64,000 nt of DNA, taken from positions 219,529-283,528 of the forward strand of contig CANMKK010000002.1 of the NCBI GenBank assembly GCA_947498455.1. The letters are read 5' to 3'. The translations under genes were made by a program, and so were the position numbers. This document shows positions 8,877 through 18,392 of the stretch, one piece after another (the stretch's first letter is position 1; each line of letters starts with the position of its first letter). The notes beneath the pieces were generated by a model, which made no database searches, was not told the origin of the DNA, and was given only the letters and a program-made list of their open reading frames with translations. Source of the DNA: an uncultured Aquimarina sp. (lineage in GTDB: Bacteria > Bacteroidota > Bacteroidia > Flavobacteriales > Flavobacteriaceae).

Positions 8877-9938
8877 ATGAGTGTTTATAAGGGTAAATTA
8901 AAATATTTTATATACCACGTTTTATTCTGGATAGTAATTTTAGCTTCATTTACTATCTCTGAATGGGGGTATATGGACAGTCTTACTGATGCAGTTATTT
9001 ATGAGATGCTCTTTTTACCATCACGGCTGATTGTTGTTTATGTGAACTGGTTTATACTTATTCCGGAATATCTATATAAAAACAAATTTGTCAAGTATTT
9101 TGTAGCCTTATTATTAGTATTGGTTGTAATTGGGATAGGTCACCGCTATTTTGTTTTGTATTGGGGGTTTCCCACGTATTTTCCACAATGGATGAAGAAA
9201 GCGGTGATCGAGCCTTTGAATCTCTCTAAATTATTTCAAACTATATTGATAATTGTCTCTCCGGTAGCCTATACTACAGGTTTTAAGCTTTATATGGATT
9301 GGTTTAGGCAGCGTAGGGTTACACAAGCACTGAGAAGGGAAAAAACAGATGCAGAATTAAAATTTTTAAAATCACAAACCAACCCTCATTTTCTTTTTAA
9401 TACATTGAATAGTATATATGGATTGGCATTAGAGAAGTCCGAAAAAACACCAAATCTTATATTAAAACTATCAGATATTCTTAGTTATACATTATACGAA
9501 TCTAATGCCGAAAAAGTAGAGTTGGATAAAGAGTTATTGTTGATTGAAAATATTATAGCTTTAGAGAAAGAGCGTTATGAAAAACGTGTGACAATTGACT
9601 ATAAAGTAATAGGAGATGTAAGTGGAATAAAAATTCCTCCTTTGATATTAGTACCTTTTGTAGAAAATGCATTTAAGCATGGGCTCATGAATGAGACGGA
9701 AAAGGGATGGATCGCTGTTGGGATTGAAGCTTCTGAAGATGTACTTCTTTTTAAGGTGGAAAATAGCATTTCAGAACAAGAAGATATAAGTCATACTAAT
9801 GGTGGAGGTTTGGGACTCCAGAATGTTTCGCGTAGATTAGATTTGTTGTATGGAGATACTAAAGAATTGCATATTTGTAAAGAAGAAGATTCTTTTACCG
9901 TTATATTAACTATTAAATTGCATCAGAATGCCTCTTAA
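8877..9938 (+). CDS. LytS-type membrane sensor histidine kinase
   Basis: The 353-aa protein has four predicted membrane helices within the first ~140 residues. A coiled linker follows, then the His_kinase domain signature LKSQTNPHFLFNTLNSIYGL with the phospho-accepting histidine. The C-terminal ATPase has the N box (PFVENAFKHG) and a glycine-rich GGGLGLQNVSRRLDLLYG. It would phosphorylate the LytTR regulator encoded by the next gene, whose start overlaps its last 11 bases. There is no obvious extracytoplasmic sensor domain, so the signal is probably sensed in the membrane. Confidence 0.9.
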   Translation: MSVYKGKLKYFIYHVLFWIVILASFTISEWGYMDSLTDAVIYEMLFLPSRLIVVYVNWFILIPEYLYKNKFVKYFVALLLVLVVIGIGHRYFVLYWGFPTYFPQWMKKAVIEPLNLSKLFQTILIIVSPVAYTTGFKLYMDWFRQRRVTQALRREKTDAELKFLKSQTNPHFLFNTLNSIYGLALEKSEKTPNLILKLSDILSYTLYESNAEKVELDKELLLIENIIALEKERYEKRVTIDYKVIGDVSGIKIPPLILVPFVENAFKHGLMNETEKGWIAVGIEASEDVLLFKVENSISEQEDISHTNGGGLGLQNVSRRLDLLYGDTKELHICKEEDSFTVILTIKLHQNAS

Positions 9939-10638
9939 ATGTCTTATAGTCGATGATGAACCAATTGCTCAAAATATTGTGAAGGGATTTATAGCTGATA
10001 CACCTAACTTAGAAACTGTTGGTATTTGTGATAATGCTATGGAAGCTTTAAAATTACTTCAGGAGTATTCTATAGATGTTTTATTTCTGGATATCGAAAT
10101 GCCTAAAATCACAGGGTTAAGTTTCTTAAAAACATTGCCTCAGCCTCCTGCCACAATAATTACCACTGCGTATAGGGAATTTGCTTTGGATGGATTTGAG
10201 TTAAATGTTGTTGATTATTTATTAAAACCTTTTTCTTTCGAAAGATTTCTGAAAGCAATAAATAAAATACATAATACTAGGATCGATAAACTTTCAGTAG
10301 TATCAAAAACTAAGACATACGAATATTTTAAAATTGACAGGAAGAATATAAAGGTGAATTATGATGATATTTTTTTTATCCAAGGATTGAGTAATTATGT
10401 GAAAATTTATCTGAAAGATAAACATCTAGTTGTTTATCATAAATTAATGGATTTAGAAAAGTTACTTCCGCAAGAACAATTTTTAAGAATACATAAGTCT
10501 TATATTATTGCTATAGATAAAATCAAAGCATATGGGAATGATTACATAGAAATATTAGATCACCAATTATCAATAGGTAATACGTATAAAGAGTGTTTTT
10601 TTAAGAAAATTACAGATATGGATGGTGATTCAATATAA
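9928..10638 (+). CDS. LytTR-family response regulator
   Basis: The 236-aa protein has an N-terminal receiver (acidic pair in LIVDDEP, phospho-acceptor Asp in VLFLDIEMP, Thr in TTAYREFALDGF, Lys in LLKPFSFERF). The C-terminal LytTR DNA-binding domain contains DIFFIQGLSNYVKIY and EQFLRIHKSYIIAIDKI. It overlaps the kinase gene by 11 bases, so translational coupling and partnership are very likely. Targets are unknown; LytTR proteins usually bind pairs of short direct repeats. Confidence 0.93.
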   Translation: MPLKCLIVDDEPIAQNIVKGFIADTPNLETVGICDNAMEALKLLQEYSIDVLFLDIEMPKITGLSFLKTLPQPPATIITTAYREFALDGFELNVVDYLLKPFSFERFLKAINKIHNTRIDKLSVVSKTKTYEYFKIDRKNIKVNYDDIFFIQGLSNYVKIYLKDKHLVVYHKLMDLEKLLPQEQFLRIHKSYIIAIDKIKAYGNDYIEILDHQLSIGNTYKECFFKKITDMDGDSI

Positions 10639-10709
10639 ATGGTTTGGTAGAAAAGAATTCACAAAATCAAAAAAATATTGTTATTCCGTACTCGTAGCTA
10701 AGCTTGATT

Positions 10710-12107
10710 CTATAAATTTTTGGCAACCCATTCATTAAAACCTATATATCCTAAAACATGTTTTGGGATCGTCTGTTTCTCTAATTCGATTTTTAAATTA
10801 TTAAAAGATAGTGTTTTATCCTTAGTTGAATATTCAACAGTTTTTGACATAAATTTCAATATTATTTTTTCATAGAGTTCTATGTTTTTTTGCTTTTTAA
10901 TATGTTTTTTTAAAGATTCTATCAAGTATCTAAGTGTAAAGCCATTTCCTAGCTCATAATGGATCAGTATGTTTATCCAATAGGTGTAAGTAATTAAGTC
11001 TTTTCGATCCTTTTTGGTTTGGTGATTCAGGATGTCATTTACCCAATGCAATGCTTTTTTGTAATCTTTTTTTCTGAAATATATCGCGGCAAATTGAAAA
11101 CGAAATGACAACCAATAATTACCGGGAATCAGCATTCTGTTTATGTCAATGAATTCCTGAATTTCGGTTATGATGTTTTGAGTATTGTGAAGATCTTTTA
11201 AATCTCTATGTATTTCTAATTCGATGTTGTAAAGACGTAATGTTTCTTTAATTAATGCAGCAGAAGTTGATGTGTTATTAAATTCTTTCGCTTTTTGTTT
11301 TAATAGTAGAATTCTTACAAATGCCTCCTTATGCATTTTCTTATACACCAGATAGCTTAGGTAATTGTTGCATACAGAAAAATAAGTTGCAAAATATTCT
11401 TTGAGTAACTCAGGGTTTTGTTCCCATTCTTTTATGAGTTTTTCTATCGTTTGTTTGGCTTTGATTTCGTTTTTTGAAGCAAGTTGTTTTTGAAATATAT
11501 GAAGTGTCTTTAAAGTTTTGTTTTGTATGTGATGTGTTTTTTTATGAGATAAAGAAAAATGAGTAGGGTTCGTGTTTGCTAATAGAAGATTGGTGTATTC
11601 GACGCTGGCATTAAGTGTTTTTTTCTGTGAAGTAATTATCGTCTTTATTGTGTTAAAATCTTGAGGGAATAATGCTTGATGTACTTTTCTTTTCCAGTCT
11701 TGAATTTGAAAAAGTAATAGATTCTGTTGGAAGTTAATTGCTTTTTTTTCCGCTCGTTTTAATTCGCTATTACAAACTGTGTATAAGCCTTTATGAAATA
11801 AAATTTCTATGTTACGGAGAATGTCTGTCAATTCAGCTTGTATTGATATTTTAGAGTGGTAATTACGTAGGGACTGTAAAATTCTTTGTTTGAGATAATT
11901 TTTAATTGTAGTGAGTTGTGTTGCAAATGCTTTGTCCTTAAATAATTCTTTTATTTGTGCCTCGTTATATGATTTTTGTTCTGCTATTGCATCAAAAAGT
12001 AAGAGATATTCCGTGAATTCATTTCTTTGTGTTTCTATCTTAAAATATCGTTTTTCGCTTTTGGTTAAAGATTTAATTAAGTAGAATAATTCTTCGTTTT
12101 TCTTCAT
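10710..12107 (-). CDS. Hypothetical helical-repeat protein
   Basis: The 465-aa protein has no signal peptide and is predicted nearly all helical, with TPR-like pairs such as KKDYKKALHWVNDILNHQ. The N terminus (MKKNEELFYLIKSLTKSEKR) resembles a family of uncharacterised cytosolic proteins that I have seen repeatedly in Bacteroidota. Lysine and glutamine are abundant. It is convergent with the two-component operon and divergent from the VOC gene. No enzymatic motif seen; a scaffold role is only a guess. Confidence 0.65.
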   Translation of the reverse strand: MKKNEELFYLIKSLTKSEKRYFKIETQRNEFTEYLLLFDAIAEQKSYNEAQIKELFKDKAFATQLTTIKNYLKQRILQSLRNYHSKISIQAELTDILRNIEILFHKGLYTVCNSELKRAEKKAINFQQNLLLFQIQDWKRKVHQALFPQDFNTIKTIITSQKKTLNASVEYTNLLLANTNPTHFSLSHKKTHHIQNKTLKTLHIFQKQLASKNEIKAKQTIEKLIKEWEQNPELLKEYFATYFSVCNNYLSYLVYKKMHKEAFVRILLLKQKAKEFNNTSTSAALIKETLRLYNIELEIHRDLKDLHNTQNIITEIQEFIDINRMLIPGNYWLSFRFQFAAIYFRKKDYKKALHWVNDILNHQTKKDRKDLITYTYWINILIHYELGNGFTLRYLIESLKKHIKKQKNIELYEKIILKFMSKTVEYSTKDKTLSFNNLKIELEKQTIPKHVLGYIGFNEWVAKNL

Positions 12108-12199
12108 TTTAGAAACCTATGTTTTTTCAAAAATAACACTTTTTATAATCCATATGATCAAATACCTTTGGAATATTCTTAATCTTAAAAATTTTATAT

Positions 12200-12562
12200 A
12201 TGTCTAGTGCAATTAATTGGTTCGAAATACCTACAACTAATTTCGAAAGAGCAATACAGTTTTATAATGAACTTTTAGATACAGAACTTCAACCTATGGA
12301 GAAAGATTTTAAAATGGCTTTTTTTCCTTACCAGAATGGAGGAGTAGGAGGTTGTCTTACCCATGGTAATGGTAATAAGCCATCGCAGGAAGGAACGTTT
12401 GCTTATCTGAATGGCGGTGATGATTTATCGGTGCCATTAGCGCGTGTAGAAAAAGCAGGAGGAAAAATAGTAATGCCAAAAACTTCTTTAGGAGAGAATG
12501 GGTTTATGGCCGTTTTTCTGGATACCGAAGGCAATAGAGTTGCTTTTCATTCTATGAAATGA
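12200..12562 (+). CDS. VOC (glyoxalase/bleomycin resistance fold) protein
   Basis: The 120-aa protein reads INWFEIPTTNFERAIQFYNELL at the start. It ends MAVFLDTEGNRVAFHSMK, the two characteristic beta-alpha-beta-beta-beta halves of a vicinal-oxygen-chelate protein. Such small proteins bind metal and may be lyases, dioxygenases or binding proteins. A Glu-rich second half (DTEGNRVAFH) supports metal binding. The specific reaction cannot be told. Confidence 0.8.
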   Translation: MSSAINWFEIPTTNFERAIQFYNELLDTELQPMEKDFKMAFFPYQNGGVGGCLTHGNGNKPSQEGTFAYLNGGDDLSVPLARVEKAGGKIVMPKTSLGENGFMAVFLDTEGNRVAFHSMK

Positions 12563-12605
12563 TTTTATAGCAGTTACCTCAATTAGCAACTCAGTAGTTT
12601 TAGGT

Positions 12606-13187
12606 TTGGTAATCATACCATTATCAAACCTTTTGAAATATTTATTCGTAAATCGTATTATAGCAGCAATACAGAAATATGAGCAATCTCTTACTATAGA
12701 ACCTAAAAATTGTATCCTTAGAATCAATAGAGATATTCGGTTTTCTAAGGATAAAACACCATACAATCTTCATTATACTGCTTTTGTTTCTAAAGGAGGA
12801 AGAAAGGATAAAAATATTCCTGGAATCTTTTTAAGATTCTCTACGGAGATGATTGGTATTATGGGTGGCTGTTTTGGACCTACAAAAGAACAATTGAAAC
12901 AAATAAGATTAACTATTAGTAAGGATATTACAGTTTTTAAAGAATTAGTAGATGCTAAAGAATTTGTTCAAAAATTTGGAGAAATAAGAGGAGATAAAAT
13001 GAAGCGTATATCAAAAGAATGGAAGGATGCATGCGAAAAAGAACCATTGGTAGCTAATAAACAATTTTACTTTGTAGGAGAAGAATCGACAGAACTGATA
13101 ACAAGCGAATCTTTACTTGAAGAAATTATAAAATACTGGCATGTAATGAAACCTGTGAATGATTATCTAACAAAAATAATTCAATAA
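12606..13187 (+). CDS. DUF2461-family protein, apparently N-terminally truncated
   Basis: From about residue 18 on, the 193-aa product matches the DUF2461/TIGR02453 pattern: RIIAAIQKYEQSLTIEPK, then ILRINRDIRFSKDKTPYN, AFVSKGGRK and GGCFGPTKEQL. Full-length members are about 220 aa. They begin with a helix containing an NN-x-x-WF motif, which is missing here. The first 15 residues (MVIIPLSNLLKYLFV) do not look like the family. Either a deletion or recombination removed the 5' end, or the true gene is broken. TfoX-like gene follows two bases later. Function of the family is unknown. Confidence 0.65.
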   Translation: MVIIPLSNLLKYLFVNRIIAAIQKYEQSLTIEPKNCILRINRDIRFSKDKTPYNLHYTAFVSKGGRKDKNIPGIFLRFSTEMIGIMGGCFGPTKEQLKQIRLTISKDITVFKELVDAKEFVQKFGEIRGDKMKRISKEWKDACEKEPLVANKQFYFVGEESTELITSESLLEEIIKYWHVMKPVNDYLTKIIQ

Positions 13188-13189
13188 TT

Positions 13190-13549
13190 ATGGCATACAG
13201 TGAATATATGGCTGATAGGATTCGTAGAATCTTTGATGAAAAAAAGGTGGAATATTACGCGAAAAAAATGATGGGAGGCTTATGCTTTATGGTTGATAAT
13301 AAAATGTGCTGTGGGATTCATTATAGCAAAAAAAAGGAGACCGATCTTTTAATGGCTCGGATAGGGGAAGCCGCCTATGATGATGCTATCAAAAGAGATG
13401 GATGTCATCCAATGGATTTTACTGGTAGGCCAATGAAAGGGTATGTTTTTGTTACCCCAGATGGATTTGATATGGATGTTGATCTTGAGTACTGGTTACG
13501 GTTATGTTTAGATTTTAATCCTATTGCAAAAAGTAGTAAAAAGAAATAA
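13190..13549 (+). CDS. TfoX/Sxy N-terminal domain-like protein
   Basis: The 119-aa protein shows the TfoX N-terminal layout: a helix with DRIRRIFDEKKVEYYAKKMMGGLCFMVDNKMCCGIHY, then the LLMARIGEAAYDDAI strand-helix. The tail is FTGRPMKGYVFVTPDGFD. In gammaproteobacteria TfoX regulates competence, but single-domain versions in Bacteroidota have no proven role. It follows the DUF2461 gene with a two-base gap, so they are probably co-transcribed. Confidence 0.75.
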   Translation: MAYSEYMADRIRRIFDEKKVEYYAKKMMGGLCFMVDNKMCCGIHYSKKKETDLLMARIGEAAYDDAIKRDGCHPMDFTGRPMKGYVFVTPDGFDMDVDLEYWLRLCLDFNPIAKSSKKK

Positions 13550-13648
13550 GTGAATTTCTCTAGTTGTAACTTCCTTTTTTGATAAGATTAGGTATCTTGT
13601 TCGGATGAATCATGAAATGTTAACAGTTTCATTATTTCCTAAATTATC

Positions 13649-14788
13649 ATGGTATTGTATTCAATAAAAAAGGCACATAAGAAAGTTCTGAAGTTGATAA
13701 AAGTAGGGGTAGCCTTCTTGTTCTTATTTTCTTGTGTGCAAAAAGATCAAAAAATAAATAATAAAAAAGAACCGGAGCTTACCAAGGAATCTAGTACTAT
13801 ACGAAAAGATGAACCTCCTGGGATGGTTTGGATACCTGGTGGTAGGTTTACAATGGGAGCATTAGCATCAGATCATCACGCAAGAGCAGATGAAAGACCA
13901 GCACATAAGGTTGAGGTATCTGGCTTTTGGATGGATAGTACAGAGGTGACTAATGCGCAATTTGAGAAGTTTGTTAAGCAAACTGGTTATATCACAACAG
14001 CCGAAAAGAAACCAGATTGGGACGAATTAAAAAAGCAATTGCCTCCAGATACACCAAAGCCTCCGGATTCACTTTTAATAGCAGCTTCGGTAGTTTTTAC
14101 ACCGGTCGCCACAGAAAATTTATTAGATTGGTCGCAATGGTGGAGTTGGGTAAGTGGAGCTAATTGGAAAAACCCTCAGGGGCCTGGAAGTACAATCGAG
14201 GATAAGAAAAACCATCCAGTTGTTCAGATTTCTTGGGATGATGCTCAAGCATACTTGTTATGGGCAGGAAAACGGCTTCCATCAGAAGCAGAATGGGAAT
14301 TCGCCGCTAGAGGTGGATTATCTGATAAACTCTACCCGTGGGGAGATGATAATAATATTACGGTTCACGGAAATACATGGCAGGGTAAATTTCCTGAAAA
14401 AAACACCTTAGAAGATGGTTATTTTACTACTGCTCCAGTTGGGTCATATGCGCCTAACGGGTATGGGCTTTATGATATGGCTGGGAATGTTTGGGAATGG
14501 ATTTCAGATTGGTATAATGTACAATATTATCAAGAGTGTGCTAAAGTAGGATTGATGGTTAACCCTAAAGGGGCAGATCAATCATATGATCCGGTACAAC
14601 CATATGCACCACAGCGAGTACAAAGAGGAGGTTCTTTTCTATGCAATGATAGTTACTGTAGTAGTTACAGAGCGAGTGCAAGAATGCATTCTAGTCCGGA
14701 TAGTGGTCAGGATCATTTAGGATTTAGAGGAGTGATGACTCAGAAACAATGGGAAATGATTAAAGAGGGTCAGAACCGTTCGAAATAA
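13649..14788 (+). CDS. Formylglycine-generating enzyme (SUMF1-like) lipoprotein
   Basis: The 379-aa protein has a lipoprotein signal ending LFLFSC, then the FGE-sulfatase domain: PGMVWIPGGRFTMGA, SGFWMDSTEVTNAQFEKFV, WDDAQAYLLWAGKRLPSEAEWEFAARGG and YDMAGNVWEWISDWY. The C-terminal RVQRGGSFLCNDSYCSSYRA carries the Cys pair (residues 332 and 337) that binds copper in true FGEs, followed by PDSGQDHLGFRG. It may therefore convert a Cys of sulfatases to formylglycine, in the periplasm. No sulfatase gene is in this window, so its client lies elsewhere. Confidence 0.88.
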   Translation: MVLYSIKKAHKKVLKLIKVGVAFLFLFSCVQKDQKINNKKEPELTKESSTIRKDEPPGMVWIPGGRFTMGALASDHHARADERPAHKVEVSGFWMDSTEVTNAQFEKFVKQTGYITTAEKKPDWDELKKQLPPDTPKPPDSLLIAASVVFTPVATENLLDWSQWWSWVSGANWKNPQGPGSTIEDKKNHPVVQISWDDAQAYLLWAGKRLPSEAEWEFAARGGLSDKLYPWGDDNNITVHGNTWQGKFPEKNTLEDGYFTTAPVGSYAPNGYGLYDMAGNVWEWISDWYNVQYYQECAKVGLMVNPKGADQSYDPVQPYAPQRVQRGGSFLCNDSYCSSYRASARMHSSPDSGQDHLGFRGVMTQKQWEMIKEGQNRSK

Positions 14789-14829
14789 ATCTTGGTTAGA
14801 TTGTATTAATAGCTAAAAAGTAAAATGTT

Positions 14830-15561
14830 TTGAAAGAATCCGTGGTAGATATATTTATGACAAGAGAGAGTGGAAATCATAATGTCTCAATAGCCATTAT
14901 CAAAGGAAATCTTGAAGTATTATCTAATCAATTAAGTAAACTTCACCCTAAGGAGAAAATACGCTATGATGCATTAAAATATGCTCGAAGAAAAGAAAGT
15001 TATTTACTAAGTAGGCTTTCTGCAAAATCTGCAATCACAGGTCTGTTGAAGGTAAATACTCCAGAAAAAATATGGATTGATAGTGGTGTTTTTGATTTTC
15101 CGGTAGTTCGATATGCTATGTTTCCGAATACTTGCGTAAGTATTACACACTGTGAGGGGATAGGTATGAGTACCGCTTATGATGAGATGCATCCTATGGG
15201 TATTGATTTAGAAAAAATAAGCTCAGATAAAGAAGAGACTATTCTAAGTCAAATCACAGATTATGAAAAAGGACTATTGAATAAAGTAGGTATGGCCACA
15301 ATTTTTGGCTATACTATTCTTTGGTGTGCTAAAGAAGCGTTATCCAAAGTGCTAAAAACCGGGATGATGATTGATTTTAAGTTGTTAGCAATAGAAAGTA
15401 TTACCAGTACTCATAAAACGGTTGAATGTACTTTCAGCAATTTTCCTCAATACAAAGCATTATCTCATACGAATGATGAGTATGCAATCTCTATTGTTTT
15501 ACCGAGAAAGACAGAAGCAGATTTTACAGAAGTCTGGCAGCAGTTTGATTCGATTGATTAG
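14830..15561 (+). CDS. 4'-phosphopantetheinyl transferase (Sfp-type)
   Basis: The 243-aa protein contains VSITHCEG, the Mg-binding MGIDLEKIS and the helix WCAKEALSKVLKTG, in the order of Sfp/AcpT-type transferases. These load phosphopantetheine from CoA onto carrier proteins. The reading frame would begin with TTG at 14830. An in-frame ATG at 14857 (MTRESGNHNVSI) gives 234 aa and is a better start. No carrier protein, PKS or NRPS gene is in the window. It is convergent with the outer-membrane protein gene of the peptide cluster and is probably not part of it. Confidence 0.85.
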   Translation: MKESVVDIFMTRESGNHNVSIAIIKGNLEVLSNQLSKLHPKEKIRYDALKYARRKESYLLSRLSAKSAITGLLKVNTPEKIWIDSGVFDFPVVRYAMFPNTCVSITHCEGIGMSTAYDEMHPMGIDLEKISSDKEETILSQITDYEKGLLNKVGMATIFGYTILWCAKEALSKVLKTGMMIDFKLLAIESITSTHKTVECTFSNFPQYKALSHTNDEYAISIVLPRKTEADFTEVWQQFDSID

Positions 15562-15653
15562 AAGTAGAAATATAACCTTGATATAGAACGAGATTATATT
15601 TCCACTTTTTTTTCAATATTCTTGAAGCTTTTTATGCCTATAATTAAATTACA

Positions 15654-18020
15654 TTAATTATTATCTTTAATCCTCTCTTGCTCTTCTTCGGATGAGTTGC
15701 TTCGATCTTTCTTTTTACTGAATTTAGACCCAAAATTATAGGTAAGCTGAAAATATACATTTTGCCTTGACCAGTCGCTTATTACATCGGCATTTATATT
15801 GTCATATCGAATAACCCCTTTAAACTGACGATTTAGGACTTCACCTATTCCAATGTTCGCTTTTAATCGATCTTTCATGAATTTCTTACTCATGGCAAAA
15901 CTAAGGCCTGCTAGCCATTCATGCTCAATCTGTCCTTGCAAACCTCCAGATGAATAATATCCTGATAATTCAGAGTTAATACCCCAAGGCAATTCATATT
16001 CTATATTTGTAAACCAAGTTACACTCCATTTGTCCAAATCTAATTGTGGAGTTAAGCTCTCTGATTTGAATATATTTTGATTGACAATAAAACCTGTATA
16101 CCCATCCAATCCTTTTAGGAAATTTAGAGGTGCAAATATTCTAAAATTCCAGTTTTTCCTTTCTGCCAAATTGATTACCGATCTCGAGGTTTGTGCCGTT
16201 GCATCATTCTGAGTAATAATTTCGAACAAAGCATCTGACGTATCCTGATATCCTATGCTAAAAAAAGGTTGATCATCATATGTTAAGTTAAATTGATAAC
16301 TATGCGTAAATGCAGGTTTTAAGTTAGGGTTTCCCTCTTCAAAAGTAAAAGGGTCATAATAATATACAAATGAATTTAGAGAGCTATATGATGGTCTGCG
16401 TATACGATAACTATACGATATACTTGTACCTATAGTTTTGGATATCTTTCTACCGATGCTAGTACTCGGGAATAATTTAGAAATTTTTCTGGATCTGGTT
16501 TCATTGGTATTTGTAGAGGTACCTTTCGTATCACTTTCTTCCCAACGCAACCCAGCTGATAATGTCCATTTTCCTATGGTTGCATTAACTTTGGAGTATA
16601 GCGCTAAAATATCTTCATCTACCAAAAAACGATTACTTTGATCCATATCGAGAATAAAACCCCCAGTTGTATTCTGAGTAAAAGAGCGCAAATCACTATC
16701 TGTTTCTACCATAGCATATTTTGCACCGAGCATCCAATTAAAATTATCAGTAACGCTACGTTTATAATCTCCCTTATAGGTTAATATTTGATACGTACCA
16801 TCTTGAAAATAACGTTGATTATCATAGGCTACGGTATTTTGTCCGACTTTATATAAATTATTGATATTATCATTACTATAACCTACATAATTAAAATCTA
16901 CTACCAGATTATCCTTTTCAGTATCAAATTCATAATAAGGGTTTATATTGAAGGTGATTCGTTCTCTGTCAAAACTGTTTTCTGTCGATAATTCATTGGA
17001 GGAATTACCTTCTATAATATCTGTGCTATTAGAAGTAATTCTATCGGAATTTGTAGAGATTCGCCTTCCACTGATCCCGAGTTTGTGATTATTATTAATG
17101 TAATAGTCCAACCCTCCACTTAATCTAAAAGTTCTTGGGTCGTATGGTGAGATAGATGCTTGATCGTAGATATCATTATTAACCCTACGTGTTAAGAATA
17201 AGTCCTCTCGCCAGGCAGTTTTTCTATAACCAGTACTAAATTGCCAATTTAATTTGTTTTTGTAACTGGCAATAGAGGCGCTAGTACCATATTCGGGTTC
17301 GTTATCATATCCGGTACTTAATTTTATATTTCCGTGGGTACCAAGTTTTACATTTTTCTTTAATATGATATTGATCACAGGTCCGGATCCTTCAGCATCG
17401 AATTCTGCTCCGGGTTGTTGTACTAATTCTACCTTAGCGATATTATCTGCTGGTAAATCTCGCAGTAAGGAGGCAGTATCCATGTAATCGGTAGTTTTTC
17501 CGTTTATCAGGATTCTAATTCCTTGCTGTCCTGCGTAACTCATTTTTCCATTAGTGACAATAACACCAGGTACTTTTTTCATTACATCTTGCAAATTGGA
17601 ACTTACCATTTCCGAATTTTCCAGATCAACAATTAATTTTTCTGCTGTTTGTCGTATAACCGGTTTTTTACTTTTGATTACAACTTCACCAAGCGTTTGG
17701 GTTTCCTCTTGCAAAGTAAAATTAAGTGTTTTGTTTTCTCCCGAAAGTGTAAAGGGTTCAGATTTTTTGGTAGCAAAACCAAGTACAGAAACTTCTATCC
17801 AATATTCTCCACTAGCAACATTTTCGAAACGATACACTCCATCATCATCACTAATGGATCCAGTTACATTTTTTTCGGTATTCGATTGATGCAGAATAAC
17901 ATTTGCAAATGGAAGAGGTGCTTTGGATGGATCGACAATTGTCCCGGAAATTTCGTTTTGAGAATAAGATGTAGTAAGTTTTAGTAAGATACATACTAAA
18001 AATAGTGACTTAAAGTTCAT
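15654..18020 (-). CDS. Outer-membrane beta-barrel protein (CirA/OMP_b-brl_3 type)
   Basis: The 788-aa protein has a signal peptide (KSLFLVCILLKLTTSYS). A carboxypeptidase-regulatory-like domain follows (residues ~22-110, GTIVDPSKAPLPFANVILHQ), then a plug with VIVTNGKMSYAGQQGIRILINGK and VQQPGAEFDAEGSGPVINIILKK. A long barrel follows. This plug type belongs to the outer membrane beta-barrel family related to TonB receptors. It lies 28 bp downstream of the small lipoprotein of the peptide operon on the same strand, with no terminator seen between. It could therefore be the outer-membrane partner, receptor or self-protection component. A highly acidic/basic C-terminal tail (SSEEEQERIKDNN) is unusual for a barrel end. 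Confidence 0.82.
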   Translation of the reverse strand: MNFKSLFLVCILLKLTTSYSQNEISGTIVDPSKAPLPFANVILHQSNTEKNVTGSISDDDGVYRFENVASGEYWIEVSVLGFATKKSEPFTLSGENKTLNFTLQEETQTLGEVVIKSKKPVIRQTAEKLIVDLENSEMVSSNLQDVMKKVPGVIVTNGKMSYAGQQGIRILINGKTTDYMDTASLLRDLPADNIAKVELVQQPGAEFDAEGSGPVINIILKKNVKLGTHGNIKLSTGYDNEPEYGTSASIASYKNKLNWQFSTGYRKTAWREDLFLTRRVNNDIYDQASISPYDPRTFRLSGGLDYYINNNHKLGISGRRISTNSDRITSNSTDIIEGNSSNELSTENSFDRERITFNINPYYEFDTEKDNLVVDFNYVGYSNDNINNLYKVGQNTVAYDNQRYFQDGTYQILTYKGDYKRSVTDNFNWMLGAKYAMVETDSDLRSFTQNTTGGFILDMDQSNRFLVDEDILALYSKVNATIGKWTLSAGLRWEESDTKGTSTNTNETRSRKISKLFPSTSIGRKISKTIGTSISYSYRIRRPSYSSLNSFVYYYDPFTFEEGNPNLKPAFTHSYQFNLTYDDQPFFSIGYQDTSDALFEIITQNDATAQTSRSVINLAERKNWNFRIFAPLNFLKGLDGYTGFIVNQNIFKSESLTPQLDLDKWSVTWFTNIEYELPWGINSELSGYYSSGGLQGQIEHEWLAGLSFAMSKKFMKDRLKANIGIGEVLNRQFKGVIRYDNINADVISDWSRQNVYFQLTYNFGSKFSKKKDRSNSSEEEQERIKDNN

Positions 18021-18048
18021 GTACGTGTAGTTTTAAAATAGAATTTAT

Positions 18049-18390
18049 TTAATTCTGTGATGTGATGGTTTCTATTTTTGATTTGATTTCTTCTATAGTG
18101 TCATTGTATCCTGTATTACTCCTATAATTCAGTTTGAAATGACTTTTTTTCAATTGTATTCTTAGAGAGTAGTTTTCATCTGCTTTAGTATAATTCACTT
18201 TTTTAGAATTTTCTAAGGGAAAATCCACTAAATTTTCTTTTAGAATTTTGTGAATAGTTTTATAAGTCTCCTTACTTATTGTTGTAGAATAAACAGTTTC
18301 ATATTTTGATGTGGTGAGGAGATTTTCTTTGGAAGCACAGCTACCTGCTAATAGGGCAAATAGTGTAACTTTTATAATTTTATAATTCAT
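18049..18390 (-). CDS. Small lipoprotein of the peptide cluster
   Basis: The 113-aa protein has a lipoprotein signal ending LLAGSC followed by ASKENLL. The mature part alternates lysine-rich and beta-strand-like segments (SLRIQLKKSHFKLNYRSNTG) with no family I recognise. It starts two bases after the stop of the ABC exporter, so it is co-transcribed with it. Small lipoproteins in such positions often serve as immunity or accessory export proteins; that role is inference from context only. Confidence 0.6.
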   Translation of the reverse strand: MNYKIIKVTLFALLAGSCASKENLLTTSKYETVYSTTISKETYKTIHKILKENLVDFPLENSKKVNYTKADENYSLRIQLKKSHFKLNYRSNTGYNDTIEEIKSKIETITSQN

Positions 18391-18392
18391 AA

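Noticed and set aside
14830..15561. The phosphopantetheinyl transferase as part of the peptide cluster
   Set aside because: It is convergent with it, separated by 92 bases, has no carrier protein in the cluster and lacks the dyad promoter.
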